DNA of 64,000 bases from Ooceraea biroi (Eukaryota; Arthropoda; Insecta; Hymenoptera; Formicidae). The position numbers and the translations under genes are program-made. The notes under the pieces are model-generated. The model ran no database searches and was not told the origin of the DNA. It saw only the letters and a list, made by a program, of their open reading frames with translations. This document shows positions 17,724 to 31,580 of this stretch, piece after piece (position 1 is the stretch's first letter; every line of letters starts with the position of its first letter). The stretch covers positions 4,898,001 through 4,962,000 of the forward strand of contig NC_039506.1 of assembly GCF_003672135.1 (NCBI RefSeq). The letters run 5' to 3'.

Positions 17724-19500
17724 CAAAACAATGACAACTTCACCAGCTGTCCGTAGTAACAATTCAATATGATCTGTTTACTGCTTCCACTTGCTCTGAT
17801 CAACTTAGGGGGACACGGTACATACAGCACCAATTCTCTGTCGGCACTGTCGGCCTCTTTTGAATCTCTTTGAATTAAAATCAAGCTGAACGAAATAAGG
17901 AGACTGCACAGTCTCGCAATCTGAGTTTCTTTTGCTTTCTTATTGCTTTTTCATTTTTTTTTCTCAACATCAGTATCTAAAATCCATCGTTCGAATATTT
18001 TCGCATGCAGGACTGTTATCTTGCCAGATCACAGATTTTGCAGAATTTTGCTAAATCTGACGAAATTTAGTCAAATTTAGTTCGGCGAATTTACGATTTA
18101 ATAAAATCTGAATTTATACCGAGCATATAATTCTGTCATAAACATATAAACAGATAAATTATTGTAATAATTATAAGGTTTTAAGATTATTCTCATGCTG
18201 TTAGGTTATGCTACTTGAAATAAAAGTGTTTAATTTGTTATTGATTCGTATTATTATCTTATTTTTTAGACACGAATGTGAGTTTGTCTCACGTCTCTTC
18301 TTAGATCGAAGCATATTAAATTTTTGTAATAAAGTCGTAATCAAGTTCGTAAACTCATCTACCAGAGTTTGATGGAACCATTGAGAAGTTGTTGAGAGCA
18401 AATTATAGTAGATGTCAGTAAGTTCCCGCATTGCGATCTTAAAATAATTTTTAATATGAAAAATTTTATTTTTTCTGAATTATTTGCAAGAATCTCTATA
18501 ACGGGGCTCTCCTGTTCTTGTTACACTTTTATTATTTCTTTAGAGGCAATAACTCAGATATCTTTAAATTTCATGCTTTAATGTTTTGTATTAATGTTAT
18601 ATTAATTTAATATTCTATCAAATATTGTACATAAAAATATTATATTCCGATAAAAAATAATGTATAAGATTCTACATGATTCGCACAAACTGCTTGCAGA
18701 ATACTACGATATCGACATTGAGTTATCAACAGCTGCAATGAACTGTTTCTGTCTCTAAGAAAGATAAACTGCACTTTACAAACTGCATTTGATAATTGCT
18801 AATTGTTAATAGAATATAATTAAATAAGTTCAGCTTTTATTGATAAATGTTACTTGTTTCTAAAACCTTTTCTGTTTAAGGAAAGAAAATGCCATATTGT
18901 TGAACATATTCATATAATACCTGTTATATTCTCCAACACATTTATGGTTTCCTACCTTTTTCCTTTATCTTTAGCATCATCAAAATAAATCAAGTTTTTG
19001 TGAAATGACAATTTAGAAGACATGAACTTTTCATGTATATGATATAAAATATTGTACAATAAATACATTTACTATTTTTATATTATATTTATATTTTATA
19101 CATGTACTATTTTTCCAATATGGATAATTACAAATCTGAATATAACGTGCTAATTTGTAAGGATAATCTATGTTTCGTCAAAGATAATGTTTTATATTTT
19201 TAAATTATTTGTGTTGTGAATCGTTTTCATTCTTTGCAATATTTGAAGCGAAAGAATGGCGCGTAATATGCGCGATCACATGTTTCTCATACTACACAGA
19301 GATGCATCGAAACTGTTACGCATACGATGCAAAAATTTAGTGGTGCGCTTTCATGTATTTGAAAACGTAAAGTTCATTTATTTATATCATATCGTCGATC
19401 TCTTTCCGATTAAATTTTTCATACTTCTGATGAAACATTTCCGTCCACTAATTATCGAATATTTCTACACCGATTTTGTACACGGAGTGTCAATACGATA
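17724..19500. other. SOD2 upstream region and AT-rich intergenic DNA
   Basis: The first 150 bases or so should contain the SOD2 leader and core promoter (minus strand), but no TATA box or decisive initiator stood out. The remainder, to 19.5 kb, is AT-rich with no supported exon or element. Confidence 0.4.
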
Positions 19501-21240
19501 AGTTTACGGGTGGTGATGCGTAAGGGTGGAAACAGCGACGACGAGCGCGGCGCGTCGTATGTTTCCGTGAACGCTCGTACGGCTGCCTCTTTGTGTTCGG
19601 GTGGCGGCAAGATGGCGCTCGATCTTTGCGGCCGCGCGATTGGTCGATCGGGCTGCGCCGCCAGTCTCCCGAGAGCAGTCGCTACCACGACCTCGCAGCG
19701 GACTGACTCGTCGCCGTCGTCGTCGTCGTCGTCGCCTCCCGACGTAAGGGAGAGGGTAAAACGAAAAACAAAACACGCTCGCGACGGCGGGTGTAATGGC
19801 CACTGTGCGGCTCGCGGAATAGAGAAGACCGTGCCTCATCCTCGTCGTCGTTGTTGAGATTGCGTCTACGTACTCGGCGTGCGGAAAACCGCGGCCCCTT
19901 TAATCGCGCGGATCGTCTCGCCGTTGCACGGTGGTCGTGGTTCATCTCGAATCGCACGCGCGCCTTTCCTCGGGCAGCTTTTCTTTCTCGGTTTCGCGGT
20001 GCAGTGCGTGCACAGTGCCAGCGGGAGCGGGAGCAGCCAGTGTGTACCAACCACCGCCTCATATATGTGTGCGGCCCGTCGCCGAGTGTGCGTTGTCGCG
20101 CCGCCGCCGCCGTCGCTCGTCGGATCCCTCGGTCGCCGCGAACGGTGGATTTACCAGGCGCGGCGTCGTCTCCCCTAGGCGCTGGATTCGGACTCGCCGT
20201 CCGTCCCTCCCTCCCCGCCCGCCCGCCGACGATCCATCGGCCTTGACGCATCATCGGTGAGTGCAAATCGAGTTTCGAGGCAGGCACGAGCCGCGATTAT
20301 TCGCTCGTGCGCGCGCGATGGACGTGCGTGTGTGCGCGCAGAGACCCAGGGGTAGATTCCGACGACGAATCCGGCCGTTCGTCGGCCGTAAATACGTCGC
20401 TCGCGCGGCGACCGAACCCGATCGCCGTCACCCGACGAGCGGCGCCGGGACGCGCGCTGCAGGTTTTGATACACCGCGAACTGGCACGGCGAGAGTGTAT
20501 CGCTACGGTTTCCTCTGGTTTTCCCGTGTTCCTGTTTGTTTTTAAACAGCGCGTGGAAAATCGAACCGCGTTGTCCGCGACGTATGGCCGCGCAGCGAGT
20601 TCGGCCATTGCGAGTGATAGACGTTAGCGAGAGTCGAATGCGAGTTCCACGCCGCGCGTGGATATCCTCCCTCTCTCCGCGTGTGCAGCATCGAGAATTT
20701 AATTCGCCGAGTTACGGTCCTCCGTACGTGTGTGCACGCGTACGTGCACTCGGTGCATGGAGCGAGAGCCGCTCCTCTCGAGCGAAGAGGCTGTCCGTAC
20801 GAGAGCCTCGACGCGTCCGAATATCTCGATAATCCCTTCCAGGAAGGGCGGTGGGTGGCAGAGGGGGCCGCCGTTGGCGATCTCTCGATTGTGCCGATCG
20901 AACGTTCGGCGTTCGCGATGCTCGGTGTCATTGTTCATTACCGCCGTCGTCGTTGTCATTTTACGTTCGCGATTATTTTGTGAAATGCGCGGCCTGCATT
21001 TCGCAATTGCCGCAGTTCCATAATCGCGGCCCTCCGCGTTGACATTCCCGCGTCGAGAACGGAATGTCGATATGTCGTCGTCATATTCGTCGAGGACGAC
21101 GCCACCCCACTTGCGAATTTCCGCGGCGAAAAAGCACGCGAGTCACCGCGACGTCGTGAATGTATATTCGATGCCAATTTGTTGGGAATTCGTTTCTCCC
21201 GGTTTGCGTAATGTATTCTTTCTCCATTCATCTTTCGTCA
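19500..21240 (+). promoter_or_regulatory. CpG island, probable promoter and non-coding first exon of a plus-strand gene
   Basis: About 1.7 kb of the most CpG-dense DNA in the window. Promoter-like signals lie in order on the plus strand: CAAGATGGCGCTC at about 19607 (similar to a YY1 site), an inverted CCAAT box (ATTGG) near 19640, and GCAGTGCG at about 20000. A consensus splice donor follows, CATCG|GTGAGTGC, with its GT at 20257-20258. I infer a transcript starting near 19.9-20.0 kb whose leader exon ends at 20256. Its coding exons would lie far to the right, perhaps outside the window. Long frames on both strands here (such as 19682-20287 minus) are shadows of low stop-codon density. Confidence 0.4.
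19709..19734 (+). repeat. Trinucleotide repeat (GTC)n
   Basis: About eight near-perfect GTC/TCG units inside the CpG island. Confidence 0.85.
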
Positions 21241-24200
21241 TTCTTTTTTTAACGTGTCTGTAACGTAACAATATATGATTACTAAAGAGCGAAGAACGTA
21301 AAATTACCTACAATACGATGAAACAACAATGAAGTGAAAAAATCGATAAAATATATTTGTAATTTGCAGTTGCACATATATGTTTGTTTCATTCGAAACT
21401 TGCAACAGTAGTGGGAAAGATTATATCCGACAATGGATCTATTTCTATCGTTTCATTCAAGGACTCAACGACTCGATTATTTATACGAATTAATTTCTGG
21501 TACCGGACTCGCGCATTCCAGACTTATACACTGATTTTTATACGTCGCTTGCTCTCTATTATTATCGCCATTATATTTTTATTTTATTCTCTTTATTATT
21601 ATTAGACATATTTATTATTGCTATTCGTAACTGCTTAAAGAACCTGGATAATATAGTACGACCCGTGATGATTGAAGATCTCGTCAATGGGATTGCATTG
21701 CTCCGAGAATGGCACTGTCCCAAGAGGGACGGACGTCCGTAAAAGGGTTGGAAAGGGGGTGGGAAAGGACGCATCACTCGAAACGTGTCAAGGCTTCGCC
21801 GTGCCGAAAAGCGCGCGTTCACCGTCATCCTTCTTCCCGCCGTTTGGGAGAGGTCCATTTATTGTCATATGCGGTACCAGTCGCGTAATGAGAGTATGCG
21901 CGACGCGCGATCAATTTCGGGAGATCCGCCATCCTCCCGGGGGTACATACGCCGCGAAAGATGTCGCGCCACCGCTACCTTCCTCGCGCTGTCGCGGTGG
22001 TAGTTTATTATCCTTAAGTGTCTCTCTTTTCCCTGCCACCTCGTCGTTCTGCTCTTCATCTCATCCGTTTTTACAATCCGCTCCGTTTTCTCCCTCTCCC
22101 CCTCTCTCTTTCTCTCCTCGTCGAGTGCTGCGCGTAAACTCGTTGTTTCCGCGTGCATGTTTATTCGCACATGACACGTTTTCCATATTTGTCTATATAC
22201 ACTATTCGTTAATGGACACGCAAAACCTGTTGTTCGTTATCCGTCGACCAAAGACTGCCTTGCTAATCGAAAATAGAGAGTTGGATTATCTGAATGGATC
22301 ACATCTTTCGTTGAGAGCTACTTTTAAAGTCCACCGGCGAGGTATTTGTGTTTGTTCTCGCGGATTAGTCTGCGTACGTGCGATTTCAGCAGCTGATATC
22401 GTGAAATCGCGCAGAGTGCGAATGTACGGCCGTATTTGTGAGTATTAGGTACATCGCGTCGATGTCGGTCGTCGTGTCGAGCGTCACGTTCGCAAAATGG
22501 ACGAAACTGGGAAAAAGGAGACTCGCCGAAAAGAATGCGGATACGCGAAAACGCTTTATCACGAAATGTCGTCGGCACTGAGATTTTATCAGCTGAGATA
22601 TTCAGGACCGCGCGAGAGACCACGTTTCCCGCACGGCTGGTAGAAAGGAGCGGGGTCCAGCTAGATATCCAGCGGACATCCTGTGTATTATTTCAAATTC
22701 CGATTATTTTTTCGTACATATATTTCTCGGACAACCTCGAATATTCGAATGGATGATATTTTCTGACGAAATATTCCGATACAATGAATATCCATTGCGT
22801 TACATATATACATATTCGGGATTATGATTTCTGATGGTATTTTTTTTCTTTTTTTTTGTACTGCGCGTTTCTGCTGAATCGCGCTTTTCCGTCACTGGAA
22901 CGTTGGCTAGTTTCCAATTAGCACGGCTGATACGGTGTTGTGTCTTCTGTTTCTTCATTTTGGGCACATGCTGGATTATTTAAAAAATATATTCGAGGTT
23001 CGAGGGGCCTCGTGTACATGTCGTGTCGGTGTACGCGTATAACCGAAATGAAACGCAAACCGGGGATTATTGTGAAACGAAATCCGAGCACGGGTTAGTA
23101 ACGATAAATCAATCACTTTGGCGATAAACGCGATTTAAAACATATCCCATTTCGATAATTCCGAATCAAATTTTAAAGGCAAATCGATCACGCAACAACA
23201 CAACGGTTGTTGATCTTTGATCGCATATTAATAACGTAAATGATACGCATCGAATGTTCCGGGGCACGTTCAATAAAAAGACATAATATTTGCGCGCGAT
23301 GCAATAATCGAGCTTTTATTTACAATCGCGGTGTGCGAATCCCGATGTGCTGATTGTGCATGTGTGTATTTATATATGTGTGCACGTAACTGAAAATGGA
23401 AACGTAGTCCAAATTGTCGAAACTGCCTGTAGTTTCCATCGGCTTTTCGACGTGCCGATAATTCGCAGCGAAGTGACTAATTAACGTGAACGTGAAACCA
23501 ACGTGCATGAACGTTTACCATTTATATATGAACTGCCCCATTGTATTTTAACAACGATATGGAGATATTTTAAAAATTCACAACTGTGATGCTGCATTTT
23601 CTGTGAGCAACTGTGAGCTTAACTTCCGTATTCGCGTTCGCTATTTACTGCGCGTAGAGTGGTTCGAGAATCCCCATATTATCGCGATATTCGTGGTTTC
23701 TGGATCGTGAAGAATAGAAAATGACGGACGATACGAATAAACGGTGAAATGTTATATTATATTTTATTCAGATTTACCTGTGTCTGTGAAAATGAAAACT
23801 TTAATAGAAATTTAGTTCGAGAGTAACGAACACCGCGATGTTATGTTTGACAGTGCGTTAGTACGTCCGCTATCCTATTCTTTAATACTCTTTAATAAAC
23901 TCGCGTATGTTGAATGTGAATTTCGTTTAATCGACCATTCGTTTGCGTATATGTATTTTTGAACAACGTCATTTAACAAAATGGGATCATCCATCGATAT
24001 TCTATGCGTTGATCGGTGTGCTGATATTTTTCTCTTCCGTCAATCAACGTTCCTCGTTCCATTGGATGTACCATCAGCGAAGAATGAAAAAATTATTCAC
24101 TTTTTATTCTTTCCAATTTCCATTTTGCTCATTTCTTTATTTAGTATATTTTACGACTACGCAGAGATAAATTATTATATTTGTGGCTAAGCAAGCATTG

Positions 24201-27200
24201 CAAAAGTGGATCAATACCAAAATACCTACAATCACGCAAGGCAAATATATTTTTTTAACAAATATTGGTATAATTAGATTATATAATTAAATTCGCGCAT
24301 CGAGTAGCGTCCTCTGAGAGTACTCGGAAATTAAAATAGGAGCAATCGGGCGCAAGGGCGTGTTCTCCCCGCACTCGATCAATGTGTTTTGCCGAAAACG
24401 TATATCCAACTGACGAGTCCACAAGTTCGTGCTCTTTCCGTATTCCAGAATGACGCGGGGAATATCGCGAAATAATGCATCACGTAGGTAACAGGTGTTT
24501 TCTGTTCGTTTTGCGAAGGAAAACGCGTGCCTCATTTAACCAATATGCACAAACACACATGTACTCACGTACACTTAACTTTATAGAGGCAATGTGCCCG
24601 TTTTTGTTGCTGTATCGCTGCTATTTTGCCTATAAACAATTTTCTTAATGCAGCTAACAGTACCATCATGCCCTCGAGATGAGGTATAATTCATTGCTGC
24701 GTCCCGGGGGAGGAAAAACTCGCGCGGAATAAATGCTCCTTAAATGCAATTGCAGCCCGCGGTGTCCGCGCGCGCGCAATCGCATTAATTTCTATGAAGT
24801 CGCCAGTTCGCTGGAATAGGAAGCGTACGATTATTTTGCGCGCCAGATTGCCTTTCTTCTCGTTACGCCCGCCCGCTCGCGGATTCTCGGGGCCTTTGAA
24901 ATTAAACGAACGCGAAATTTAGACGACGTAAACACGTTACGCAAAACGCTGCGCTTTATCTCGAGAGCGCTTCGATAAAAATCGCGTTTCACCGCGACGA
25001 TGGCATACGCCGCGCCGTATCGAACGAAAGTTTAAAAAAAATTGCGGAAAATGTGGCGAGACCGATGACGCAATTAACGGGCAACGTTTTACGACTCTTC
25101 ACCGTGGATCCGTCCGTGCCGTCGGCGTCGAAATCCCGATAAATTCGATCTCGCGGCAGCGGAAATAACGTGCGTACGCACCCACGTTCGATACAACGAC
25201 CGATAATTCCGTATACGATAATTCATTTTTACGACCCTCGGGCCGCAACGCATTCCCGGTTATTTCTCCCGCCCGGGCGATTTTTCTATCTCGAGATTCG
25301 TATCTTGCGAAATATCATAATTCGGGAAATAATGCGCGCATACCGCGCATGGTTGACTTTGCCGGTAAACTGGAGCGTAACCGGGTGCACGGCAAATAGT
25401 AGTCGAAAAGCAGCCGATGAAGTTTCCAATATAAACCATTTCATTTATTCGAAACGTGCGCGAACGTGTGTACGCGCACGAAGCCTTTAGTTGCTTCTAC
25501 TTGCAAAATTTCGGCCGATGAATTTGAGAAGTATCCTAGCACTAATTATTGGCTTTAATTATAAAAGCTCTGGTAACAACCATTTTAGCGCAAAAAACGA
25601 GTGAAGTTAATGTTACAACGTAACACAAGAGAAATGCAAGGAAAATACGATAGAATGCACAAATATGACGTTTTATAATTATGTTTTAAATGTTATTTTT
25701 CTTGAATGTACCATTCACGAAATGGGAACTAGGTACATCATAATTGTACTTGTGTACTGTAATAACTTTTGTAAGGGATGTTTGTGCAACTATTACATCA
25801 GTTTTAAGAAATTAACAAAATTGAGTTAAACTTTTGGCTTTAAATGTGAAATCGTTTCTAATTAGTGAAAAACAAGCATGTGACTTACAGATTGGTTATT
25901 TAAAATTTATGAAATCACGCCGTGAGAATAATGCAATTGTCGCAATTATTATGCGTAATTACTTGATACGGTAAACGAGCTCGTTAATCAGCAATGATTA
26001 TCTTCTGAAAAAAACTAGGTATAATTGTGACATCGTTGATTGCTTATTAATACTTATTAATACTCAAGTGAGCCTTCGGGACGTCGTTCTACTTGCGTCA
26101 ACAATTACGTGCAGGCTGCTTTTGCCAGACGCTATGAAACCGCTCTTCCACTTCGAAAGTTATGCTTGCAAGATGTTTACACAGGATACATTAGCGTTGC
26201 CGAAACACTAGAAAATATAATATTACCATAAAATTTACATATTTAACGTACATTGCTACTCTCGTTAGCGTTATTTTGTTTAATTGCAAAATGTGAGTAC
26301 CAAGTCGAAATTGTGCGCTTACTAAATTTCGATGTAAAAAGAGTTTATTCTACGTTACAATTTGAAGAGAAAAAAATATTAAATAAACAATATTTTATAT
26401 ATTTTTACAAATTGTTTCTCGGAGCACGATGAAAACTTTGGTCATTTATTGGAATGGTACTTTCAAAAATGTATCGATGGTGAAGAATCTCTTTTTTTCT
26501 TTCTTTCTCTCATTTCCAAAACTGGTTAAATATGTAGATGAAAGGCGGCAAATTAGATCAGGGACGTGTTGTATACGTTGCTTTATTTTCATAATAAGAT
26601 GATGGACGTTAATAGGCGGTAAAATTAGGGTTAACACCACTGCCGACTAAGATATTGAGAATATCGAATAGAGACTATCACGCTCCGAGCAGTTAATCAT
26701 TCCTGGCAGGCAAATCGTTTCTCGAGTAGGCGCGAGCGAACTAATGTTTCAAAAGCAACTTGGCTATGAAAACAACAATTAATTAATGACCGCCGATGTA
26801 ACATCGTTGCAACTTTGAAATTTTGAACGGGCCGTAGCCAAACTAGATAGGATCTTTTTAGGGATGTAACGGCATTTATCGAAGGAAATAATAGAAGTTT
26901 TCAATAAACACGTGTTCGGAAACTAGTCATCTCGAGGACATTCCTCTTCTCGATTTGAACATCGATCTTTCAGTGTGCTTTAATTCTGGTTGCACACGCT
27001 GCGGAATGACTGAATATCGGCAAAATATATTGGTGAAATATATCGGAAGGGACGGAGAGGAAAGTAAAGCTGTAAAACGTGAAGTCTGGAAAGAAAACAG
27101 ATTTATGACGATCACTAAATTACGAACGAGGATGGAGCCGCGACGTATCGACACAATTCGTATTAAATTCGAACTACGACTGAAGACATAAACCAAATCC

Positions 27201-27560
27201 GTAACAAGATATATGCATAGGCCATTTATTAGCCGTTGACACGTTGCATTCTCGAGCTGTCGCGCAATATGCGCGCACTATCGCGTTAAAAATTGACCCG
27301 CAAATGTTTGAGAAGCTGAAATTTGTGAGATGATTAGTTTCCGAACAAATGTTGATTACAAACACCATCAAAACTGTTTGCTAATAATTTTCTCCACCCT
27401 TTTTCGCATATATAATCTACAAACAGAAAAACTGAATATCTATGAAGCTATTAGTTTCGCAAAGATTTACAGACTTCGTACGACTTTATCTTTTCTAATG
27501 ACTTCTATTATTGCAAATACGTCAACTTTGCATCCGTACAATTTAAATCGCAATATTCTG
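21240..27560. other. Long non-coding stretch, no gene recognised
   Basis: Alternating AT-rich and moderately GC-rich DNA. The longest open frame of the window (21672-22448, plus) lies here. It begins at a TTG codon, is dominated by Ser, Pro and Phe from a pyrimidine-rich tract, and shows no domain, so I do not call it. No splice-linked exons were found. This could be intron or intergenic DNA of a gene whose coding exons lie elsewhere. Confidence 0.4.
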
Positions 27561-28620
27561 CGCATACGAGAGGCATACCCTAACGGAGAACGCGCGAGAG
27601 TACAGGCAGAAATAGAGGAAAGAACGATTCTTCTGTGTGTGTCCGGCGATTCGTTACTTCTGCGCGCGGAGTGCGGGCCTCGCCGTGCGGCCTAAAGCGG
27701 CGTAACGTTTAACTCCTTGAAACCTGACGATGTTTAATGAGACGTCAAGAATTTGATGCGAGTTTCGAAGGCAAGTCGCATAAGCACGCGCGGCACACCG
27801 GCGGTCTTATAAAGACGGCCTTTATATTTCAGGCGCTCAGGAAATTTAGTGAGCATGTGGCAACGTCGGGCTCTCTCTCTTTCTCTTTCCCTCTTGCCTT
27901 TCCTCTTTCTCATGCGCGCGCGCGCTCCCCTTCGATTCCTCGCGGTTGCATCTTTCTCCACCAACACCATGCACACCACTGCACGTAGCCACCCATCGTT
28001 CCCGTATAGCGAAGTTCCTTCCTCTCTCTTCTACCTTCGCCGCCTCGCTACCACCTTGCACCCCATCCACCCGACATGCTCTTTTATTTTATTATTCGAC
28101 CCGACCTCGGCGAGTTAGGCTGTTGCCTCGGCGTATATACCGAGAGACTTCTCGTCTCTCTCTTCTTCTCTCTCTCTTTCCTTCCTGCTCCTCCTTTCTC
28201 TCATCTTCGCGACCGCCGCTCGCTTCTCGACTAACGGAGAAACTGGAATCTCGGCGTCGAGTACGAGGGTCTTCTGCTCTCGCCAGGCTCCTTACCTTTC
28301 CTCTTCTGCCTTCGCCACCTTCTTCTTCTTCTCGAAGCTCGTTTACAATTAGTTCGTCTCGGTTTCGGTGCGTCTCTCGTCGTCGAGAGGATCCCTCTCG
28401 TACCACATTTTATCGTTCACCTCCGTCGATGCCGTCGCGGCGCCTTCGACGCTCCGTTTCTGCTCGAGGCTGAGATCGACACGTATTAACGTTACGCACG
28501 GAATCCCGGAAGAAATGGGAATCGAGCGTGCACGAGGCTCAAGTGGAATTTGCACAATTTATTCTCGATTACCATTCCGGACGTGGAATATGGAAAAGTG
28601 AATCTACGCGAGCAGCAAGA
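27560..28620. other. Pyrimidine-rich, moderately GC-rich region
   Basis: The plus strand from about 27865 to 28440 is strongly C/T-biased, with many CTCTCT and CTTCCT tracts. This produces long Ser/Leu/Pro-rich frames without biological meaning. It may be a leader or a regulatory GAGA-type region, but no transcript structure could be assigned. Confidence 0.35.
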
Positions 28621-31580
28621 ATTCTTGATCGTTAAAAGATAATCTCATATATACAAAATGTTTGCATTCATTAAGATCGCGTATGATGTAAACTGAAGTT
28701 GTAACTTAAGGCGCATTTATACAATTCTCTCTCACTATAATATACAATAAAAAAATTGATCGAGTAAAGAGTATTCGTAAAGACGTTCATCCATTTTATA
28801 CTGAAAGAACTACAATCGTTATCTGCATTCAATTTGGCTGATCGTGTATGAGAATCTGTAACAGCGCCAAAAGTTCAGTGAATTATTCGGCGCTGGGCGC
28901 CGTTAAAGCTTCTCGTACATTTGCTGTAATGCACGAAATGGATCACCCCAAAGCGAATCATGAAAGTGAATCATGTAAAATGTTATCTCTGAGAGATTAG
29001 AAAGTTTAATTTGTCTGATGCACAATCTCTCTTACTCTCTTCTTCTTTTTATTCCTGTTTTATCGTATAAAACTATTGTATGTAAAAATTGTGTATAATA
29101 CAGTCTTTTTAATAACGATGGAATCTGCATTGTAATTCGATTAGTATACAGAAAATTTGTATATTTTAATATCTTTAAAATGTTGCATGAAAGAAAAAAA
29201 TTCAGCGAGGCAAAAATTAAAATAGAAAATTATAGAGGAAATAATTTCTCTTTTTCTTTTCCTTGTTTTGATTGAAATTAATTGCCATTTCGTAGTATTG
29301 TCAGCGCTATAGTGTCAGTCGAGAGAAGGCGAGTCGAACAATAGGAGGAGCGAGTTTAAAACTCGCAGGGGGACATCGCGCATCCTTTATCTCCGGCTTT
29401 TTCAGAAGCCTCGAAGCCGTCCCATGAAAGCGCACTGGAATGCATTGTGGGTGGTTCACTCCTGTAACGTTACTGTAAATAAAAACCCGTTCGCGTCCAA
29501 TACGCGTTCGCTCTGGACGATTCGGGATGGTCACTAGGAGTCGAACCGTATAAATTCGGCTTTAGCCGCGGCGGGATTTTTCATAAAATGCGACATTCTC
29601 TTTCTCTCTCTCTCTCTCTCTTGTCTTTCTCGTCTCGCACTTTCCTCGACCGCGCCCTGAGCTGCAACGAGCTCGAATCGTTCGTGCGGATCCTGTGCAA
29701 GGTGCATCGCGCGTAGCGACGGGCTTGATCCAATTGAACCGTTGCGAACCACCGTGGAGAGCTATCCAGAAATGGGTGGAATCGACGTGACGGCTCTCCT
29801 TCTCTCGCGGCTTGGCTTTATCTCCTTCGACGCGAAGAGATAGCGAATGCCGGCTTTACATAATAACGCGGAAGCGGCGTCGGACCGAGACGAAGTACTC
29901 ATCTCGTTATTTGCTGTTGCTTCTTCTCTTTTCGGCGATTCCGGTACTCGCCAAGACTTAGAAGTGACTTAGTTACGTTGGTTAAAAGAACTTGTGACGG
30001 CGTCGTTGAGATTGTCGTATTCGTTTCGCGTTTCTTAGAAAGTGAAGGAGTCTTGACATCGTGACGGTAATCATTATTGACAAAGATTTGAGTTTGGGTT
30101 ATCGTCCGTGTTATCACGCGAGAAATTCGTTCGAAGTATCAAAGAATACATGAAATGGGCTATCAATTTTAGTCGGAAAGATACGATGGTTACAATTACG
30201 AAGTAAAAGTTTGTGAAAAAGAGAAATTAATCAAAAACTTTAGTCAGACGAATTAATTTTCTGAGATCAAACTTTGAAACGCAAAAATTTATTATTTGCG
30301 TTATCGCCCTCGTTAATAAATTCATCTCGTTGTCGGATCGAAAGAACATATTCTGCAGTTTTCGTTGATCTCATATAATATTTTTTATCAGAACGTATAC
30401 AATTGCTCTCAGTCTTGCAGAACTCGTCTCTAACTACGACCGGCCTTACGACTTTCCGCGTAACAATCCAGTGCTAACTCTGCAACAGTCGTCAGGAATT
30501 AAAGATATAAAACGTTGGTGCACGTCAAGTCGCAACATAAAGCTGCCGAGTTTGATCTAATTTCTCGAGTCGTAGCGTTCGATCAGCACTAAAAGCGCTC
30601 GTCGGCAGTCTCGACGCACGCATACGTAACCGACGATTTGACACGATCATAAACTTCCGTCCTCTTCGTGAGTGTTTAGAGCCGTGAACGTGAGGTTCGT
30701 ACGCAGAACGAGCAGACGGACCTTTTACTATTATTAATCCTTAACCCTTTAGCCGGGGGAATGCCGGAGTATATGTGTACGTCCGGCTAGCCGGGATCGA
30801 GAACTTCGCAGTAATGGCGAGTAAAATTTTAAGGGACGCTCCATTAAGCCTTCTCGCGTTGTTAATTTACGGCATCGTTATCCCATGCTGATTTACACGG
30901 AGGTAACGAATCTGGGCAATATATCGTAAATGCATCGCATTTCTCTATCTCGTCGATAATTTTGAAAAAGCAGTTCGACGTGATGTAAAGCGTTAGGTGC
31001 GTAAACTTTTTATCTGTGAGATCCAAGTCTTTCCGGACTTGAGTTTTACGACCTGGTAGAACCGATGATAGGAAGATCTCTCTTCTGTATACGTATGTAT
31101 GTGCGTATGTGTGTGTGATAGATAAGTTACGTATACATTTTTGAAGACATAAAGTAAAGCTAAAATATTTAGGTATATAATTACAGACATGATTATCTTT
31201 TTAATCAATTTCATATTTCTTAGCGAGAACATCGGAGAGACATTTATTGTTGATTTTTACCGTTCTAATTAATTAATCGTGCGAATGTATCCTTGTAATT
31301 AAGTCTTCTCTAACAAAGTTTATCGGCAATTGATTAATAAATGTGATTTTGTTGTTCGTGTGACTTGCCGAAGTTCGGTCCGCCAGAAGTTCCTTGTTAA
31401 CGAAAAATCCAACTTGCCTCAAGAGTCCTTCATCAAAAATTAAAGTCACGAGTTGCGGAACATCTTGTACACATGTTAAGCAACGTGCTTAAGAATTCAA
31501 TTTCGCGCTAACATCCAATCGTTTCTGATAATACCGTTACAACGTTAATAACGTAAGAAAAACCGAGTTATGTCGAGTAG
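28620..31580. other. Mixed non-coding stretch
   Basis: AT-rich with a CT microsatellite near 29.6 kb and some CpG-rich DNA near 30.4-30.8 kb. No exon was supported. Confidence 0.4.
29603..29620 (+). repeat. Microsatellite (TC)n
   Basis: Nine perfect TC units with impure CT-rich flanks on both sides. Confidence 0.85.

Noticed and set aside
19682..20287. 201-codon minus frame in the CpG island
   Set aside because: Overlaps several plus frames of similar length, has low-complexity Arg-rich content, and lies antisense to the promoter-like signals.
21672..22448. Longest open frame in the window (258 codons, plus strand)
   Set aside because: Starts with TTG, and is Ser/Pro/Phe/Arg-rich because it crosses a pyrimidine-rich tract. 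It shows no domain or splice support.
29525..29560. GGTTCGACTCC on the minus strand, resembling a tRNA B box
   Set aside because: The flanking bases do not pair into a T stem, and no A box or acceptor stem lies at the right distance.
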